From contig NZ_FWZU01000004.1 in NCBI RefSeq assembly GCF_900177375.1, positions 434,001-498,000 on the forward strand: 64,000 nt of DNA, written 5' to 3'. Both the position numbers and the translations under genes were made by a program. The notes under the pieces were generated by a model. The model was not told the DNA's origin. It made no database searches and saw only the letters and a list, made by a program, of their open reading frames with translations. Each line of letters opens with the position of its first letter. The first letter of the stretch is position 1. Below, in pieces: positions 35,168-44,875 of this stretch. This DNA comes from Desulfovibrio gilichinskyi (GTDB taxonomy: Bacteria; Desulfobacterota; Desulfovibrionia; Desulfovibrionales; Desulfovibrionaceae).

Positions 35168-38100
35168 ATGAAAAATAAGTATAGTTTGTCATTGATCTTC
35201 ACTCGAACTTTTCTGATTCCGACCATTATCCTTGTGGTTCTGACCGGGGTGGGCTGCTACCATATGTTCCGTTCCGAGTCTGATTCGTACGAAAAAATAG
35301 TTAAGGTCAATGCGAAGATGTATAATCGCCTGTTAGCACAGAAGATGAGTCTGGATCTCAAAAATATGTTTAACGATATCGAGTTAGCTTGCAGTTATAT
35401 TGATGTGCAGCGGTTTTTAAAAAGTCGTAATCCTGTTAAACGTTCCGATTTGGAATTAGAATATATTTCGCTGTGTAATATTCGCAAGGTTTATGATCAG
35501 GTTAGAATTCTTGGACTCGATGGCATGGAACTGATTCGTGTAAATTATAACGATGGATACCCGGCAGCCGTTGCACCGGATAAACTTCAAAATAAAAACA
35601 ACCGTTATTATTTCAGGAACTCGTTAGAGTTAAAGCGCGGCGAAATTTATGTTTCTCCGTTTGATCTGAATGTTGAAAACGGAGAGATAGAGCAGCCTTT
35701 AAAACCCATGATCCGGGTCACTATGCCTATTTACGATGATGACGGGCAAAAAATTGGTTTCGCTGTGCTTAACTATCTAGGACAGAAATTACTTGACGGT
35801 CTAGCTATGAATTCCGAAAAATTTAAAAATCCTATGATATCCCCAATGCTCTTAAATAATGAAAGTTACTGGTTGTTCTCTCCGGACAAATCTCAGGAGT
35901 GGGCTTTCATGTATCAGGATCGTAAAGGTATTAATTTAAAACATCTCAAACCTGAAGCATGGAAGCAAATATACTCATCTTTAAATGGGCAGTTCACCAC
36001 TGGAGACGGTCTTTATACGTTCGACACCATCATTGTTGCGCCTGAAAGCAAAATTGCGGAAGTCAGTTGGAATGGACGTAACTGGAAAATAGTTTGCCTG
36101 ATTCCTGCGTCAACATTCGACGCGATTCTTTTGGACACTTCATCACGCTATCTACTTGTGTTTTTATGTATTTTTTTGATTATACTTTTCGGAACTCTGA
36201 CAAGAGCAAATTTTATTAAAGCGCGGGCTAGCGGGCAGAAAAAATTAGAAGCGGCTAAGCAGGCGGCAGAAGATGCCAATCGGGCTAAAAGTGATTTTCT
36301 GGCGCGAATGAGTCATGAAATCAGAACTCCTATGAATGCAATTATCGGTCTGACACATCTGGCCCTTAAGACGGAAATGACCCCAAAGCAGCATGATTAT
36401 CTGACGAAGGTTGATATTTCTGCAAAGTCTTTGCTCGGTATAATAAATGACATATTGGATTTCTCTAAAATAGAGGCAGGCAGGCTTGAACTTGAAAAAA
36501 CTGAGTTTCTTTTGGATGATGTGTTTAATGATATACTTAACATACTTGGCCTTCAAGCAGGGCAGAAAGGGCTCGAACTTATACTTATGGTAAGAAGCAC
36601 AGTCCCCAATATGCTTGTAGGGGATAGATTGCGTCTTGGACAGGTGTTAATGAATCTGACAGGGAATTCCATAAAATTTACTGGATCAGGCGAGATTGTC
36701 ATCTCAGCTGAACTTATCGAAGATACAGATAAAATAGCGGTAATAAGGTTCTCAGTTAAGGATTCCGGTATTGGTATTTCTCCGAAGCAGGCTGCAGCTT
36801 TGTTTCAGCCTTTCAGTCAGGCTGACGGTTCCATTTCAAGACGGTTCGGCGGCACTGGGCTCGGTTTAGTCATCAGCAAAAAGTTAGTTACGCTGATGGG
36901 CGGAACCATGGAGCTGAAAAGTGAGGCAGGAAAAGGAAGTGAATTTATTTTTACTATTCCGTTTCAATTACAGGAACCGGGTAAAAGGGAACTCTATCTT
37001 TACCCTGAAGAAATCAGAGGCATGCGTGTTTTGGTGGTGGACGACAGCCGCATGTTCCGAATGGTTCTGGATAAGGTGTTACAGTCGTTCACTTTTAGAG
37101 TGGACGCGGCTGAGAGCGGGGAGCAGGCTTTAGAGTTGCTGCATCGTTATGACGAGTCAGACTGTTTTAAGCTGGTTATCACAGATTGGCGAATGCCTGA
37201 TATCGACGGTATCGAGTTAGCTGAAAAAATTAAGTATTCTGAAAACTTGGTTAATGTTCCTAAAGTTATCATGTTGACAGCATACGGGAATGAAGAAGTT
37301 CGTTACAGAGCCGAAAAAGTGGATCTTGACGGGTTCATGCTCAAACCTTTCGATAGGTCGATTATGTTTGATACTATTATGGAAGTCTTTTCATATAATG
37401 ATTATCGATTGAATAAAGTTGTTTCCACAGAAGGTAAAGCAGTCCCTTCTTTTAATATTAATGGAACTCATGTTTTGCTGGCGGAGGATAATGATATTAA
37501 CCAGCAGGTTGCGCGTGAAATACTTGAAGATGCAGGAGTGACAGTTTCAATCGCTAACAATGGGAAAGAGGCTCTCGAAATGATTAAGACTAATGCTTAC
37601 AGTGCCGTGCTTATGGATATTCAGATGCCCGTGATGGATGGATTGCAAGCTGTTAAAATTATTCGGGAAGATGAAAACCTGCAATCTCTTCCGGTTATAG
37701 CCATGACTGCACATGCTCTTGTCGGGGACAGGGAAAAAAGTCTGCTTGCAGGAATGAATGATCATATTACCAAGCCTATTGATCCTGATATACTTATTGC
37801 AACCCTTTCCAAATGGTTGCCGGAAAACCCTGAACTTAAGTCTGGACAGGAAGGGGCGCAAAACTTCCTTTATGAAGTCCCTTCTATATTCAATCAATTA
37901 TCTGAAATAAATGTTAAAAAGGCAATCAGCAGGCTTCGCGGAAATACAGAACTTTTTAAAAAACTCCTCATCAGTTTTGTGCATGAGTGTGATGACCTTT
38001 ACGCAAAATTAATCTCTCACATATCTAAAGGAGAGAATAAAGATGCACAGCTTCTCGCCCATTCTATGAGAGGTACTTCCGGCAATATTAGTGCTGAAAG

Positions 38101-38512
38101 TTTGCAATATCTTTTTCAGGAAATCGAAAACTCGCTTAGTAACGGAGCGGATATTGAACAATCACTATTAGATGATCTTGAAGCAGAAAAAAATTTGGTT
38201 ATTAAAGAAATTTTTAAAGTATTTCCTCAAGCCGGAGATAATAAATATATCCGGTTACGTGATGAGGAAAATGATATTATCGCACTAAGTGATGCTCGGA
38301 AGCTGTTGCCTAAACTTAGGGATATGGCAGAGTTATTAAAAAAGCATGATATTGAGTCTCAGGATGTTTACAACTCTATTAAGCCTCAATTGACCGGAGC
38401 CGCACCAAATTTTTCAAAAGAACTTGGTGAAAGTCTTGGTAAATTCGATTTCACCTATAGCCAAACAATTGTTGAGGGCTTTATTGCAAAATATGAGCAG
38501 GAGAGTGAATAA
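35168..38512 (+). CDS. Cache-sensor hybrid histidine kinase with two receivers and Hpt
   Basis: 1114 residues: membrane helix (~10-30), large periplasmic Cache-type sensor (~35-320), second helix (~325-345), HisKA with H383 (RMSHEIRTP), HATPase ([23 protein letters not shown]), receiver 1 ([18 protein letters not shown]), receiver 2 ([20 protein letters not shown]) and a C-terminal Hpt domain with H965 ([12 protein letters not shown]). This is a complete His-Asp-Asp-His relay. Its TAA overlaps the ATG of the next kinase gene. The HD-GYP regulator divergent from it may be the output. Ligand unknown. Confidence 0.92.
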   Translation: MKNKYSLSLIFTRTFLIPTIILVVLTGVGCYHMFRSESDSYEKIVKVNAKMYNRLLAQKMSLDLKNMFNDIELACSYIDVQRFLKSRNPVKRSDLELEYISLCNIRKVYDQVRILGLDGMELIRVNYNDGYPAAVAPDKLQNKNNRYYFRNSLELKRGEIYVSPFDLNVENGEIEQPLKPMIRVTMPIYDDDGQKIGFAVLNYLGQKLLDGLAMNSEKFKNPMISPMLLNNESYWLFSPDKSQEWAFMYQDRKGINLKHLKPEAWKQIYSSLNGQFTTGDGLYTFDTIIVAPESKIAEVSWNGRNWKIVCLIPASTFDAILLDTSSRYLLVFLCIFLIILFGTLTRANFIKARASGQKKLEAAKQAAEDANRAKSDFLARMSHEIRTPMNAIIGLTHLALKTEMTPKQHDYLTKVDISAKSLLGIINDILDFSKIEAGRLELEKTEFLLDDVFNDILNILGLQAGQKGLELILMVRSTVPNMLVGDRLRLGQVLMNLTGNSIKFTGSGEIVISAELIEDTDKIAVIRFSVKDSGIGISPKQAAALFQPFSQADGSISRRFGGTGLGLVISKKLVTLMGGTMELKSEAGKGSEFIFTIPFQLQEPGKRELYLYPEEIRGMRVLVVDDSRMFRMVLDKVLQSFTFRVDAAESGEQALELLHRYDESDCFKLVITDWRMPDIDGIELAEKIKYSENLVNVPKVIMLTAYGNEEVRYRAEKVDLDGFMLKPFDRSIMFDTIMEVFSYNDYRLNKVVSTEGKAVPSFNINGTHVLLAEDNDINQQVAREILEDAGVTVSIANNGKEALEMIKTNAYSAVLMDIQMPVMDGLQAVKIIREDENLQSLPVIAMTAHALVGDREKSLLAGMNDHITKPIDPDILIATLSKWLPENPELKSGQEGAQNFLYEVPSIFNQLSEINVKKAISRLRGNTELFKKLLISFVHECDDLYAKLISHISKGENKDAQLLAHSMRGTSGNISAESLQYLFQEIENSLSNGADIEQSLLDDLEAEKNLVIKEIFKVFPQAGDNKYIRLRDEENDIIALSDARKLLPKLRDMAELLKKHDIESQDVYNSIKPQLTGAAPNFSKELGESLGKFDFTYSQTIVEGFIAKYEQESE

Positions 38513-39684
38513 TGGATAAGCCTAGAATTCTTGTAGTTGATGACACCGTAGATAATTTGGAAATATTAAGTGGATTATTGCGCCCGAACTATAGAGTCAG
38601 CGTCGCAACAAACGGGGCCGATGCTCTGCGAATGGTATTATCTAATGACCCTCCTTCCCTTGTTTTGCTTGATATCATGATGCCGGGAATCGACGGATAC
38701 CAGGTTTGTAAAACGATGAAACAAAATAAGGGCACTCGAGATATTCCAATAATTTTTGTGACAGCAATAAGCGAAATTGAAAATGAAGAAATGGGATTAA
38801 ACCTCGGGGCTGTGGACTACATAATAAAACCATTTAATCCTGCTATTGTTTTGGCAAGAGTAAAGACTCATCTTTCATTGTACAGCCAGACGGTGTTGCT
38901 TCAAAACCTTGTCCGCGAACGGACTTTCGAACTTGAAAAGGCCAAGGAAGCGGCTGATATGGCTAATAAAGCTAAAAGCATATTTCTAGCTAATATGAGC
39001 CATGAACTAAGGACTCCGCTTAACGGCATTATCGGAATGACTCAGCTCCTTTCGGAAAGCAATCCAACTGAATTGCAGAAATGTTTTCTGGAGGACGCAC
39101 TGGCTTCCTGTTCCAGGATGCTGACAATGGTTAATGATCTATTGGAACTGTCCCGTGTTGAAGCCGGTAAAGTAGCTTGCTGCCCTTGCAGTTTCAAAAC
39201 TAGAGAGAGTATTGATCAAGTTATTCAGTTTTATCGAGAGCAGGCAAATGAAAAAGAACTCAAGCTTACCTGTTCATTCGAAGCAAATATTCCAACTTAT
39301 TTATGCGGTGACATTAGTCACGTCCGTCAAATCTTAATGAATCTGCTTAATAATTCATTCCGCTATACCAAAAGCGGATTTATAGATGTTTCAGTTAAAT
39401 TATGGGGAGAAAATAATGAGGGGGCCAGCCAAAATTCTTCTTTAATTCTCTGTTTTGCTGTCAAAGACAGCGGAATAGGTATAGCCGCTGAAAAACAGGC
39501 TGATATTTTCGAAGCTTTTGCTATAGGCGAAGATTTTCTGACGAAGACTTACAGCGGTGCAGGATTGGGGCTTTCCATTTCAAAGCGTCTAGTTGAATTG
39601 ATGGACGGACATATTTGGCTTGATAGTCGCGAAGGCGTCGGCACAACAGTCTATTTTACCATCCCATGTGCGGCAGTAAGCTAA
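38512..39684 (+). CDS. Soluble REC-HisKA-HATPase hybrid kinase
   Basis: 390 residues: N-terminal receiver ([11 protein letters not shown]54 in [18 protein letters not shown]), short coiled coil, HisKA with H164 (NMSHELRTP) and HATPase ([27 protein letters not shown]). Starts within the stop of the preceding kinase (TAATG), so the pair is made together and probably forms a branched phosphorelay in which the Hpt of the first charges this receiver. Confidence 0.9.
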   Translation: MDKPRILVVDDTVDNLEILSGLLRPNYRVSVATNGADALRMVLSNDPPSLVLLDIMMPGIDGYQVCKTMKQNKGTRDIPIIFVTAISEIENEEMGLNLGAVDYIIKPFNPAIVLARVKTHLSLYSQTVLLQNLVRERTFELEKAKEAADMANKAKSIFLANMSHELRTPLNGIIGMTQLLSESNPTELQKCFLEDALASCSRMLTMVNDLLELSRVEAGKVACCPCSFKTRESIDQVIQFYREQANEKELKLTCSFEANIPTYLCGDISHVRQILMNLLNNSFRYTKSGFIDVSVKLWGENNEGASQNSSLILCFAVKDSGIGIAAEKQADIFEAFAIGEDFLTKTYSGAGLGLSISKRLVELMDGHIWLDSREGVGTTVYFTIPCAAVS

Positions 39685-39702
39685 TATCAGGCTAGATGCA
39701 AA

Positions 39703-39777
39703 ATGGACGGATTAATCTGGTTTGTTCTTTGCTGTGCTTGTTTTGTGGGGCAAAGATTATCGGGGAGAGATAGCTAA
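39703..39777 (+). pseudogene. Decayed 5' fragment of the GlsB-like gene
   Basis: A 24-codon frame MDGLIWFVLCCACFVGQRLS... shares its first nine codons, and the run GGATTAATCTGGTTTGTTCT, with the intact GlsB-like gene 400 bp downstream (MHGLIWFVLVGLVAG). Similarity then fades. It looks like a truncated tandem copy. Confidence 0.6.
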
Positions 39778-40106
39778 GAAGAAAATAGTTACTAAAAATA
39801 CTGGCAATATTGAGATATCAATCCTTTTCGCTGACTCCCTTTAGGGTCTGGAAATGTTTGTTTAAAAACAGTATGAGTGAAGCTGGCGGGACTTATGTTG
39901 CTCATGGTGTTTGAATTAGTTCTTAGTTGATCAAAATAGATGTCTATTCTATTTTTGGTTGAACCAATCTTTAAGAATAACTATTTAATATACTTATTGT
40001 AAATAATACTATGTTAAGTTTCAGAATCTCTATTTGCTTTGCTTGATCTCCAAAAAGCGTGTTATGTTCAAAGTAGTTAAAAAAGCAAAACTCATAGAGG
40101 TGTACA
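39778..40106. other. Intergenic region before the GlsB-like gene
   Basis: About 330 bp, AT-rich, probably holding the promoter of the small membrane protein. No further gene or repeat could be supported apart from the decayed copy just to its left. Confidence 0.4.
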
Positions 40107-40352
40107 ATGCATGGATTAATCTGGTTTGTTCTGGTGGGGCTGGTTGCCGGATGGCTGGCCGGAATGCTTATGAAAGGCGGCGGCTACGGTGTCATCGGAG
40201 ATATTGTCGTAGGTATTCTTGGCGCGGTGCTTGGTGGATTCCTTTTTGGATCTATCGGTATCGGTGCGAACGGATTTCTAGGGTTGATAATTATTTCTAC
40301 GGCCGGAGCGGTTATTTTGATCTTTCTTTTGCGTCTTGTTAAAAGGCTCTGA
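40107..40352 (+). CDS. GlsB/YeaQ/YmgE-family small membrane protein
   Basis: 81 residues, almost entirely three hydrophobic glycine-rich helices: GLIWFVLVGLVAGWLAG, GDIVVGILGAVLGGFLFG and GLIIISTAGAVILIFLL. This is the pattern of the transglycosylase-associated/GlsB family, inner-membrane proteins often induced by stress; the molecular function is not known. SD AGAGGTG precedes the ATG. It is monocistronic, closed by a strong bidirectional terminator. Confidence 0.9.
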   Translation: MHGLIWFVLVGLVAGWLAGMLMKGGGYGVIGDIVVGILGAVLGGFLFGSIGIGANGFLGLIIISTAGAVILIFLLRLVKRL

Positions 40353-40378
40353 CAAATCAAATAAATATTTCAGTGTTG

Positions 40379-40426
40379 ATACAAAAACATCTTTCATGTT
40401 GTTAAACATGAAAGATGTTTTTGTAT
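40379..40426. terminator. Strong bidirectional terminator
   Basis: A perfect stem of at least 18 bp (ACAAAAACATCTTTCATG at 40381-40398 with its complement at 40407-40424). Its A/T-rich base supplies a T tail on both strands. It separates the GlsB-like gene from the convergent glycyl radical activase gene. Confidence 0.9.
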
Positions 40427-40447
40427 GCAATAAATTTATGGTTCAGC

Positions 40448-41422
40448 TTAACCACCGACTGAAACATTCGGACAGTGCGGAAGTACAAGATCTCTTAAAG
40501 CATAAACATGATCGCGGTCCGGAGGCATTACTCCGTGGAGGACATATTCGCGGTCCAGTTGTTCCCATTTGGGTTCGCCAAGACGGTGGTAAGGGAGGAT
40601 GTCGAGACCTTCCACAGCATCTCCAAGTGCACCGACAAATTTAGCTACCGCTTCAATGTTTTCTGCTGAATCATTACAGCCCGGAATGAGCGGAATTCTT
40701 ATGCGCAGTTTTTTGCCCATTTCTGCGGCCATTTTGATGTTGCTTAAAATCTGCTCATTTGGTGCTCCGGTGAGCTCTTTATGTTTAGCTGAATCAATAT
40801 GTTTGATGTCGGTCAGTACCAGATCTGTATATTTCATAACTTCCGCAAAGGTTTCTTGCGGGCACAGGCAACAGGATTCAATTGCTGTATGCAGGGATCT
40901 TTTTTTGGCTTCCTGCAATGCTTTGATCAAAAAATCAGATTGCAATGTGGGTTCTCCGCCGGAAAATGTCACGCCGCCTTTGGATGTATTATAAAAAGGG
41001 CGATCGCGTTCAACTTCTTCCATCACTTCGTCAACGGTCATGTAGCGGCCCACAATTGTCATTGATCCTGCATAACATTTTTCAACACATTCGCCGCAAT
41101 AAGTGCATCTATCGCGGTCAATTTCAACTTTGAAATTTTCTTTAATGCTAATAGCCTGCTCAGGGCAAAGCGTTGCACATTTTACGCAGCTTATGCAGTG
41201 GTGAGGTATGCGCATAATTTCCGGCTTACTGCTCATGGATTCAGGATTTTGGCACCATTTGCATTTCAAGGGGCATCCTTTCAAAAAGACCAGAGTGCGA
41301 ATGCCTCCGCCGTCATGGACAGCAAAACGCTGTATATCAAAGACCAGTCCCGTGAGCGGTCCTTTGTCTTTATCCTTTAAACTGAATTTATGCTGCCGTT
41401 CCTTCCATCTCATCATAGTCAC
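40448..41422 (-). CDS. Glycyl radical enzyme activase (radical SAM)
   Basis: 324 residues. The N-terminal radical SAM motif GCPLKCKWCQNPE (CxxxCxxC) is followed by a ferredoxin-like insert with two cysteine clusters (CISCVKCATLC and CTYCGECVEKC), then GGVTFSGGEPTLQ and the C-terminal half of the SAM barrel. It makes the glycyl radical on the dehydratase-like enzyme encoded immediately upstream. The first codon is GTG at 41422 (ATG codons follow at 41416 and 41413); no strong ribosome binding site is seen, which fits the low amount of activase needed. A hairpin separates it from the enzyme gene. Confidence 0.9.
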   Translation of the reverse strand: MTMMRWKERQHKFSLKDKDKGPLTGLVFDIQRFAVHDGGGIRTLVFLKGCPLKCKWCQNPESMSSKPEIMRIPHHCISCVKCATLCPEQAISIKENFKVEIDRDRCTYCGECVEKCYAGSMTIVGRYMTVDEVMEEVERDRPFYNTSKGGVTFSGGEPTLQSDFLIKALQEAKKRSLHTAIESCCLCPQETFAEVMKYTDLVLTDIKHIDSAKHKELTGAPNEQILSNIKMAAEMGKKLRIRIPLIPGCNDSAENIEAVAKFVGALGDAVEGLDILPYHRLGEPKWEQLDREYVLHGVMPPDRDHVYALRDLVLPHCPNVSVGG

Positions 41423-41477
41423 CCGCTTATTTATGTGATGCCGGCCTTTGGCGGCTAAAGGTGTAAGCCCTGAATAA

Positions 41478-41503
41478 GGCCCCCGGCATAATTGCCGGGG
41501 GCC
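41478..41503 (-). repeat. Intercistronic GC-rich hairpin between glycyl radical enzyme and activase
   Basis: GGCCCCCGGCA-N4-TGCCGGGGGCC, an 11-bp stem in an otherwise AT-rich region, without a T tail on the minus strand. It is well placed to stabilise the enzyme mRNA and lower activase output. Confidence 0.75.
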
Positions 41504-41512
41504 GCATAATCA

Positions 41513-43903
41513 CTAGAAGTTCTGTTCAGTACGGGCGAGAATGTCATCCTGCAGTGATTTGTCCAGTGCGGTAAAGAATGCACTGTATCCTGCAACGCGG
41601 ACAACTAATCCCTTATGTTTTTCAGGGTTAGCCTGAGCGTCGAGCAGGGTTTCACGACTGATAACGTTGTACTGCACATGGAATCCGCCGTTTTGGAAGT
41701 AAGCTTCGGTAACGGCTTTGAGATTCTCCAGTCCTTTTTCTCCTTCGATTGCGGAAGGATGGAATTTCTGGTTCAGCAGTGTTCCGTTGGATGCAATCTC
41801 ATGATCCAGTTTTGCAACGGATAGAACAGATGCGGTAGGACCGCAGGAGTCGTAACCGGATATAGGTGATACACCGTCAGCAAGTGGTGTCCATGCTTTG
41901 CGTCCGTCAGGAGTTGCCGTTACAACGGAACCTAAAGGCACGTTTGCAGAAGCAGGGTAGAGGCCCGGCTGGAATTTACCACCGCGAGGGTTGGTGTATT
42001 TGTTGACTTCTTTGCAGTAGATAAGAGCTGCTTCCTTAGCAATTTCATCTGCGTAATCGTCATCATTGCCGTACTTAGGAGCACGGTTGACGAGCATCTG
42101 GCGCAGGTCTTCCTGTCCTTCGAAGTTGTTGGCGAGTGCTTCCTGAAGCTGTTCAAGAGTCAGAGCTTTATCGTCAAAAACGATCTTTTTGATAGCAGTT
42201 AAGGAGTCACCTGCGTTGGCAACACCTACGCCCTGCGGCCCTGTGAAGTTGTAATGAGCTCCGCCTTCCTGCAAGGAAATTCCTTTGGAAATGCAGTCGT
42301 CAACGAGAGATGACAGGAATGGAAGCGGACAATGTTTACCGTGGGTCATATCAACAGCGTTGTCAGCAGCAGCCATAAGTTTTACGAAATGAGCTGTCTG
42401 CTGTGTGTATGAAGCCATGAGATCTTCAAAAGATTTGAAGGTTTTCATGCTTCCTGATTTAGGACCAAGTTGTTTTCCGGTGCGTTGGTCAACACCGTCA
42501 TTGAGGCAAAGCTCAATAATTTTTGCCATGTTGTAGAAAGCTGCGTCATGCCAGCCTTCGGTTTTGCCGCCGACCTGAGGTTCTACGCAGCCGATGATAC
42601 CGTAATCACGAGCATCTTCACGTTCAAGACCGCGAGCCAGAAGAGCCGGTACAATAACGCGGTCATTGTAGTATGCGGGATACCCCATTCCCATACGGCT
42701 GAGTTCAGCGGCTTTCTTGTATAACGGATCAGGTGTTCCTTCGTGAATGCGGATGGATAGTGAAGGCGCATAAAGCTTAGTATTGGCGCTCGCTTGCAGG
42801 ATAAGATAGGACATCGTGTTTGTGGCATCAGAGCCGTCACGTTTCTGTCCGCCAACTATCAGGTTCATAAACATGGGGTAGCCTGCAAAAGCCATAGAGG
42901 AGTTTTCGTCACGAACTTTGTTAAGTTCAGAGAACTTGACCCACAGCATGTCCAGCAGTTCCTGTGCCTTTTCAACAGAAATGCTGTCAGCCTGAAGGAA
43001 GGGATTCATGTATTGGTCAAAGCGCATCGGTGAAATGGAGTGACCGTTTGATTCAATCTGGATAACCAGATGGATGAACCAGAATGCCTGCATTGCTTCC
43101 TGAAAGGATTCAGCAGGCTGGGCGGGAACTTTGCGGCAGATGCGGGCTATTTCAATAAGTTCGGCTCTGCGCTCTGAATCATCACATGCGGATGCCATTT
43201 TTTCTGCCAGCACTGCAAAACGTTCTGCAAAAGCGATAACAGCTTTGTTGGCTGTGACAACTGATTTCAGAAAATGCATTTTATTAAGCTGTGAAGGATC
43301 TGAGAAATCAATTTCAGCCAGTTTAGCTTCAGCCTGAGCAATAACAGCATTGAGGCCGAGTTTTAGTACTTTATCATAGTTGGCGGAAATGTGGCCTACG
43401 CCGTTGTAGAAGTAGTTGCCGACGGTGAACACAACTTCATTGTGTGCTTCAAGAGATTCTTCAGGCATGAGCTTGGAAGCAATTTCATTAACAGTTTTGC
43501 CGTCCCAGTATGCGAAAGCTTTGCGCAGTTTGGCTTTAACATCTTCAGAAATAAGGAAAACGTCGGAAGTCCTTTTTGCGAGGCGGTCCAGTTCCTCTTC
43601 AACCCATTTGCAGGAAAATTCCGGAAAAATCGGAGCAGAGCGAGGCATGGAGCACTGGTTACCGACCAAAATTTCATCGTCCTGAATGAAAATTGACATG
43701 CCGGAGAGAATCTTTTCCAGAGCCTTTGCGCGGCGAGTCGGCATGGGCAATCCTTCTGTTTCCTTATAGGATTCAGTGATCAGCTCGGCACGTTCTGCGC
43801 AGATTGAAGGTGTTGTGTTTAAAAAACGATCAAGGATTTTTTCTACACGCTCTGAAGTACCCACAGTCTTGGGAATTTCTACATTAGGTTTATTCTTAGT
43901 CAT
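41513..43903 (-). CDS. Glycyl radical diol dehydratase-like enzyme
   Basis: 796 residues with the pyruvate formate-lyase-like barrel, thiyl cysteine C439 in GCVEPQ (with E441) and glycyl radical G772 in RVAGYSAFF. Side chains that hold glycerol in B12-independent glycerol dehydratase (His164, His281, Ser282, Asp447) have counterparts: H171 in NGVGHIS, H288-S289 in NGHSIS and D453 in GWHDAAF. The sequence GKTEGWHDAAF and YTNPRGGKFQPGLYP also match that group. It therefore probably dehydrates glycerol, 1,2-propanediol or a related diol (sulfonated diols are possible); it is not the choline lyase. Start ATG at 43903 after GGAG. Followed by its activase, preceded by a GlcG/HbpS-like gene. Confidence 0.85.
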   Translation of the reverse strand: MTKNKPNVEIPKTVGTSERVEKILDRFLNTTPSICAERAELITESYKETEGLPMPTRRAKALEKILSGMSIFIQDDEILVGNQCSMPRSAPIFPEFSCKWVEEELDRLAKRTSDVFLISEDVKAKLRKAFAYWDGKTVNEIASKLMPEESLEAHNEVVFTVGNYFYNGVGHISANYDKVLKLGLNAVIAQAEAKLAEIDFSDPSQLNKMHFLKSVVTANKAVIAFAERFAVLAEKMASACDDSERRAELIEIARICRKVPAQPAESFQEAMQAFWFIHLVIQIESNGHSISPMRFDQYMNPFLQADSISVEKAQELLDMLWVKFSELNKVRDENSSMAFAGYPMFMNLIVGGQKRDGSDATNTMSYLILQASANTKLYAPSLSIRIHEGTPDPLYKKAAELSRMGMGYPAYYNDRVIVPALLARGLEREDARDYGIIGCVEPQVGGKTEGWHDAAFYNMAKIIELCLNDGVDQRTGKQLGPKSGSMKTFKSFEDLMASYTQQTAHFVKLMAAADNAVDMTHGKHCPLPFLSSLVDDCISKGISLQEGGAHYNFTGPQGVGVANAGDSLTAIKKIVFDDKALTLEQLQEALANNFEGQEDLRQMLVNRAPKYGNDDDYADEIAKEAALIYCKEVNKYTNPRGGKFQPGLYPASANVPLGSVVTATPDGRKAWTPLADGVSPISGYDSCGPTASVLSVAKLDHEIASNGTLLNQKFHPSAIEGEKGLENLKAVTEAYFQNGGFHVQYNVISRETLLDAQANPEKHKGLVVRVAGYSAFFTALDKSLQDDILARTEQNF

Positions 43904-43942
43904 TGCTCCACTCCTTCATTAAAAGTTAATTTTCCAGAGTTA

Positions 43943-44347
43943 TTAAGAACTATACGCTGCAAGACCGGCTTTGGCGCAAGCCATGTCCTGCTCAACACTG
44001 CCGCCGCTCACTCCGATTCCACCGACTATTTTTCCACCTTCTTCAATAGGAAATCCACCGCCGAAAATTACAATCCGTCCGTTTTCAGCGGTGTGAATGC
44101 CATACAGCGGTCCACCTGGCTGTGACACTGTTCCTAGAGTTTCGGTTGACATTTTCGCTGCTACGGCAGTGTATGCTTTATTCCAAGAGAGGCTTACGCT
44201 GACCAGCAAAGCATCATCCTGTCGTAGCTGTGCAACAAAGTTTCCACCCTGATCTACCACCGCGATCACCATGGGCACGCCTATTTCGTCTGCTTTTTCG
44301 GCCGCTGCCATGATCATTTGTTGAGCTTTCTTTGCTGTAACTGGCAT
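43943..44347 (-). CDS. GlcG/HbpS-family (DUF336) protein
   Basis: 134 residues of the GlcG/HbpS/PduO-C fold: AQQMIMAAAEKADEIGVPMVIAVVDQGG, LSWNKAYTAVAAK and GRIVIFGGGFPIEEGGKIVGGIGVSGG carry the conserved glycine-rich pattern. Members bind haem or cobalamin-like ligands or have unknown roles and commonly sit beside diol-utilisation genes. It is the first gene of the minus-strand unit with the glycyl radical dehydratase and activase, 39 bp upstream of the enzyme gene. Confidence 0.85.
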   Translation of the reverse strand: MPVTAKKAQQMIMAAAEKADEIGVPMVIAVVDQGGNFVAQLRQDDALLVSVSLSWNKAYTAVAAKMSTETLGTVSQPGGPLYGIHTAENGRIVIFGGGFPIEEGGKIVGGIGVSGGSVEQDMACAKAGLAAYSS

Positions 44348-44374
44348 TATCGGTTCCCTTATTTGATAATGTTG

Positions 44375-44390
44375 AGCATAAAGTTTTCCA
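44375..44390 (-). promoter_or_regulatory. Candidate sigma-54 promoter of the glycyl radical dehydratase unit
   Basis: On the minus strand TGGAAA-ACTTT-ATGCT keeps the GG/GC pair at the right distance. Transcription would start ~12 bp downstream, giving a short leader that still holds the ribosome binding site. The -24 half is only a partial match. Confidence 0.4.
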
Positions 44391-44782
44391 CTACTTTTGC
44401 TGTTGCCTGATAATTCTAGCTAAGAGAAAAACATGCCATGAAATGAATATCTTTATATTGCAGATAGCTAACGTAGTTTAGGGGCTTGTCATGTCTAATT
44501 TGATCCATACTTAGGTGTCACTCCAGGTTGACAAGGTATGAATTTACGATTTTATTTCTAGTATAAAAGATATTCTATTCAAGTATGTTATGCGGTAAAG
44601 TTAGTTTGGTTGACATGAATGTGTACAGTGGTTGTCAACTAGGATGTAATTCTGTTTGACAGGAATTATGGAAGGATGAATATTTTTGATTTTTTTCCAG
44701 TTGTTTAATATGTTACTGTAATAACATATTAAATTTTTACTGTTTCCGAGGCTGGGCTATTGATATTTATCATGAAGAAAAG
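44391..44782. promoter_or_regulatory. Shared control region with TTGACA repeats and a palindrome
   Basis: Between the divergent units lie GTTGACA (44527-44533), GTTGACA-N17-TGTCAAC (44609-44639) and TTTGACA (44654-44660), plus a perfect 9-bp inverted repeat AATATGTTA-N6-TAACATATT (44707-44730). They are at enhancer distance from both candidate sigma-54 promoters and may bind the response regulator encoded at 46.8 kb (inference). Confidence 0.5.
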
Positions 44783-44798
44783 TGGCATTGATCGTGCT
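44783..44798 (+). promoter_or_regulatory. Candidate sigma-54 promoter of the PocR kinase/regulator operon
   Basis: TGGCAT-TGATC-GTGCT matches the -24/-12 pattern with correct GG-N10-GC spacing, 78 bp before the kinase ATG. It implies that the regulator activates its own operon. Confidence 0.6.
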
Positions 44799-44875
44799 AA
44801 GATCTTTAAAACATGAACCGCAATCAGTACTTAGTGTAAGCAAAAAATCGATTATATTGGATTAAGATACGTAAT

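Noticed and set aside
40034-40342. 102-codon frame overlapping the GlsB-like gene in another phase
   Set aside because: Arg/Cys-rich translation of the glycine-rich gene in the wrong phase.
41513-43903. Calling this enzyme a second choline lyase, isethionate lyase or pyruvate formate-lyase
   Set aside because: It lacks the CutC choline-site signature ([11 protein letters not shown]) and the adjacent-cysteine pair of pyruvate formate-lyase, and instead keeps the glycerol dehydratase-type His, Ser and Asp residues.
44391-44470. Second possible sigma-54 element (TGGCAT-N5-TCTCT, minus strand near 44430)
   Set aside because: The invariant GC of the -12 half is missing, so I kept only the element nearer the gene.
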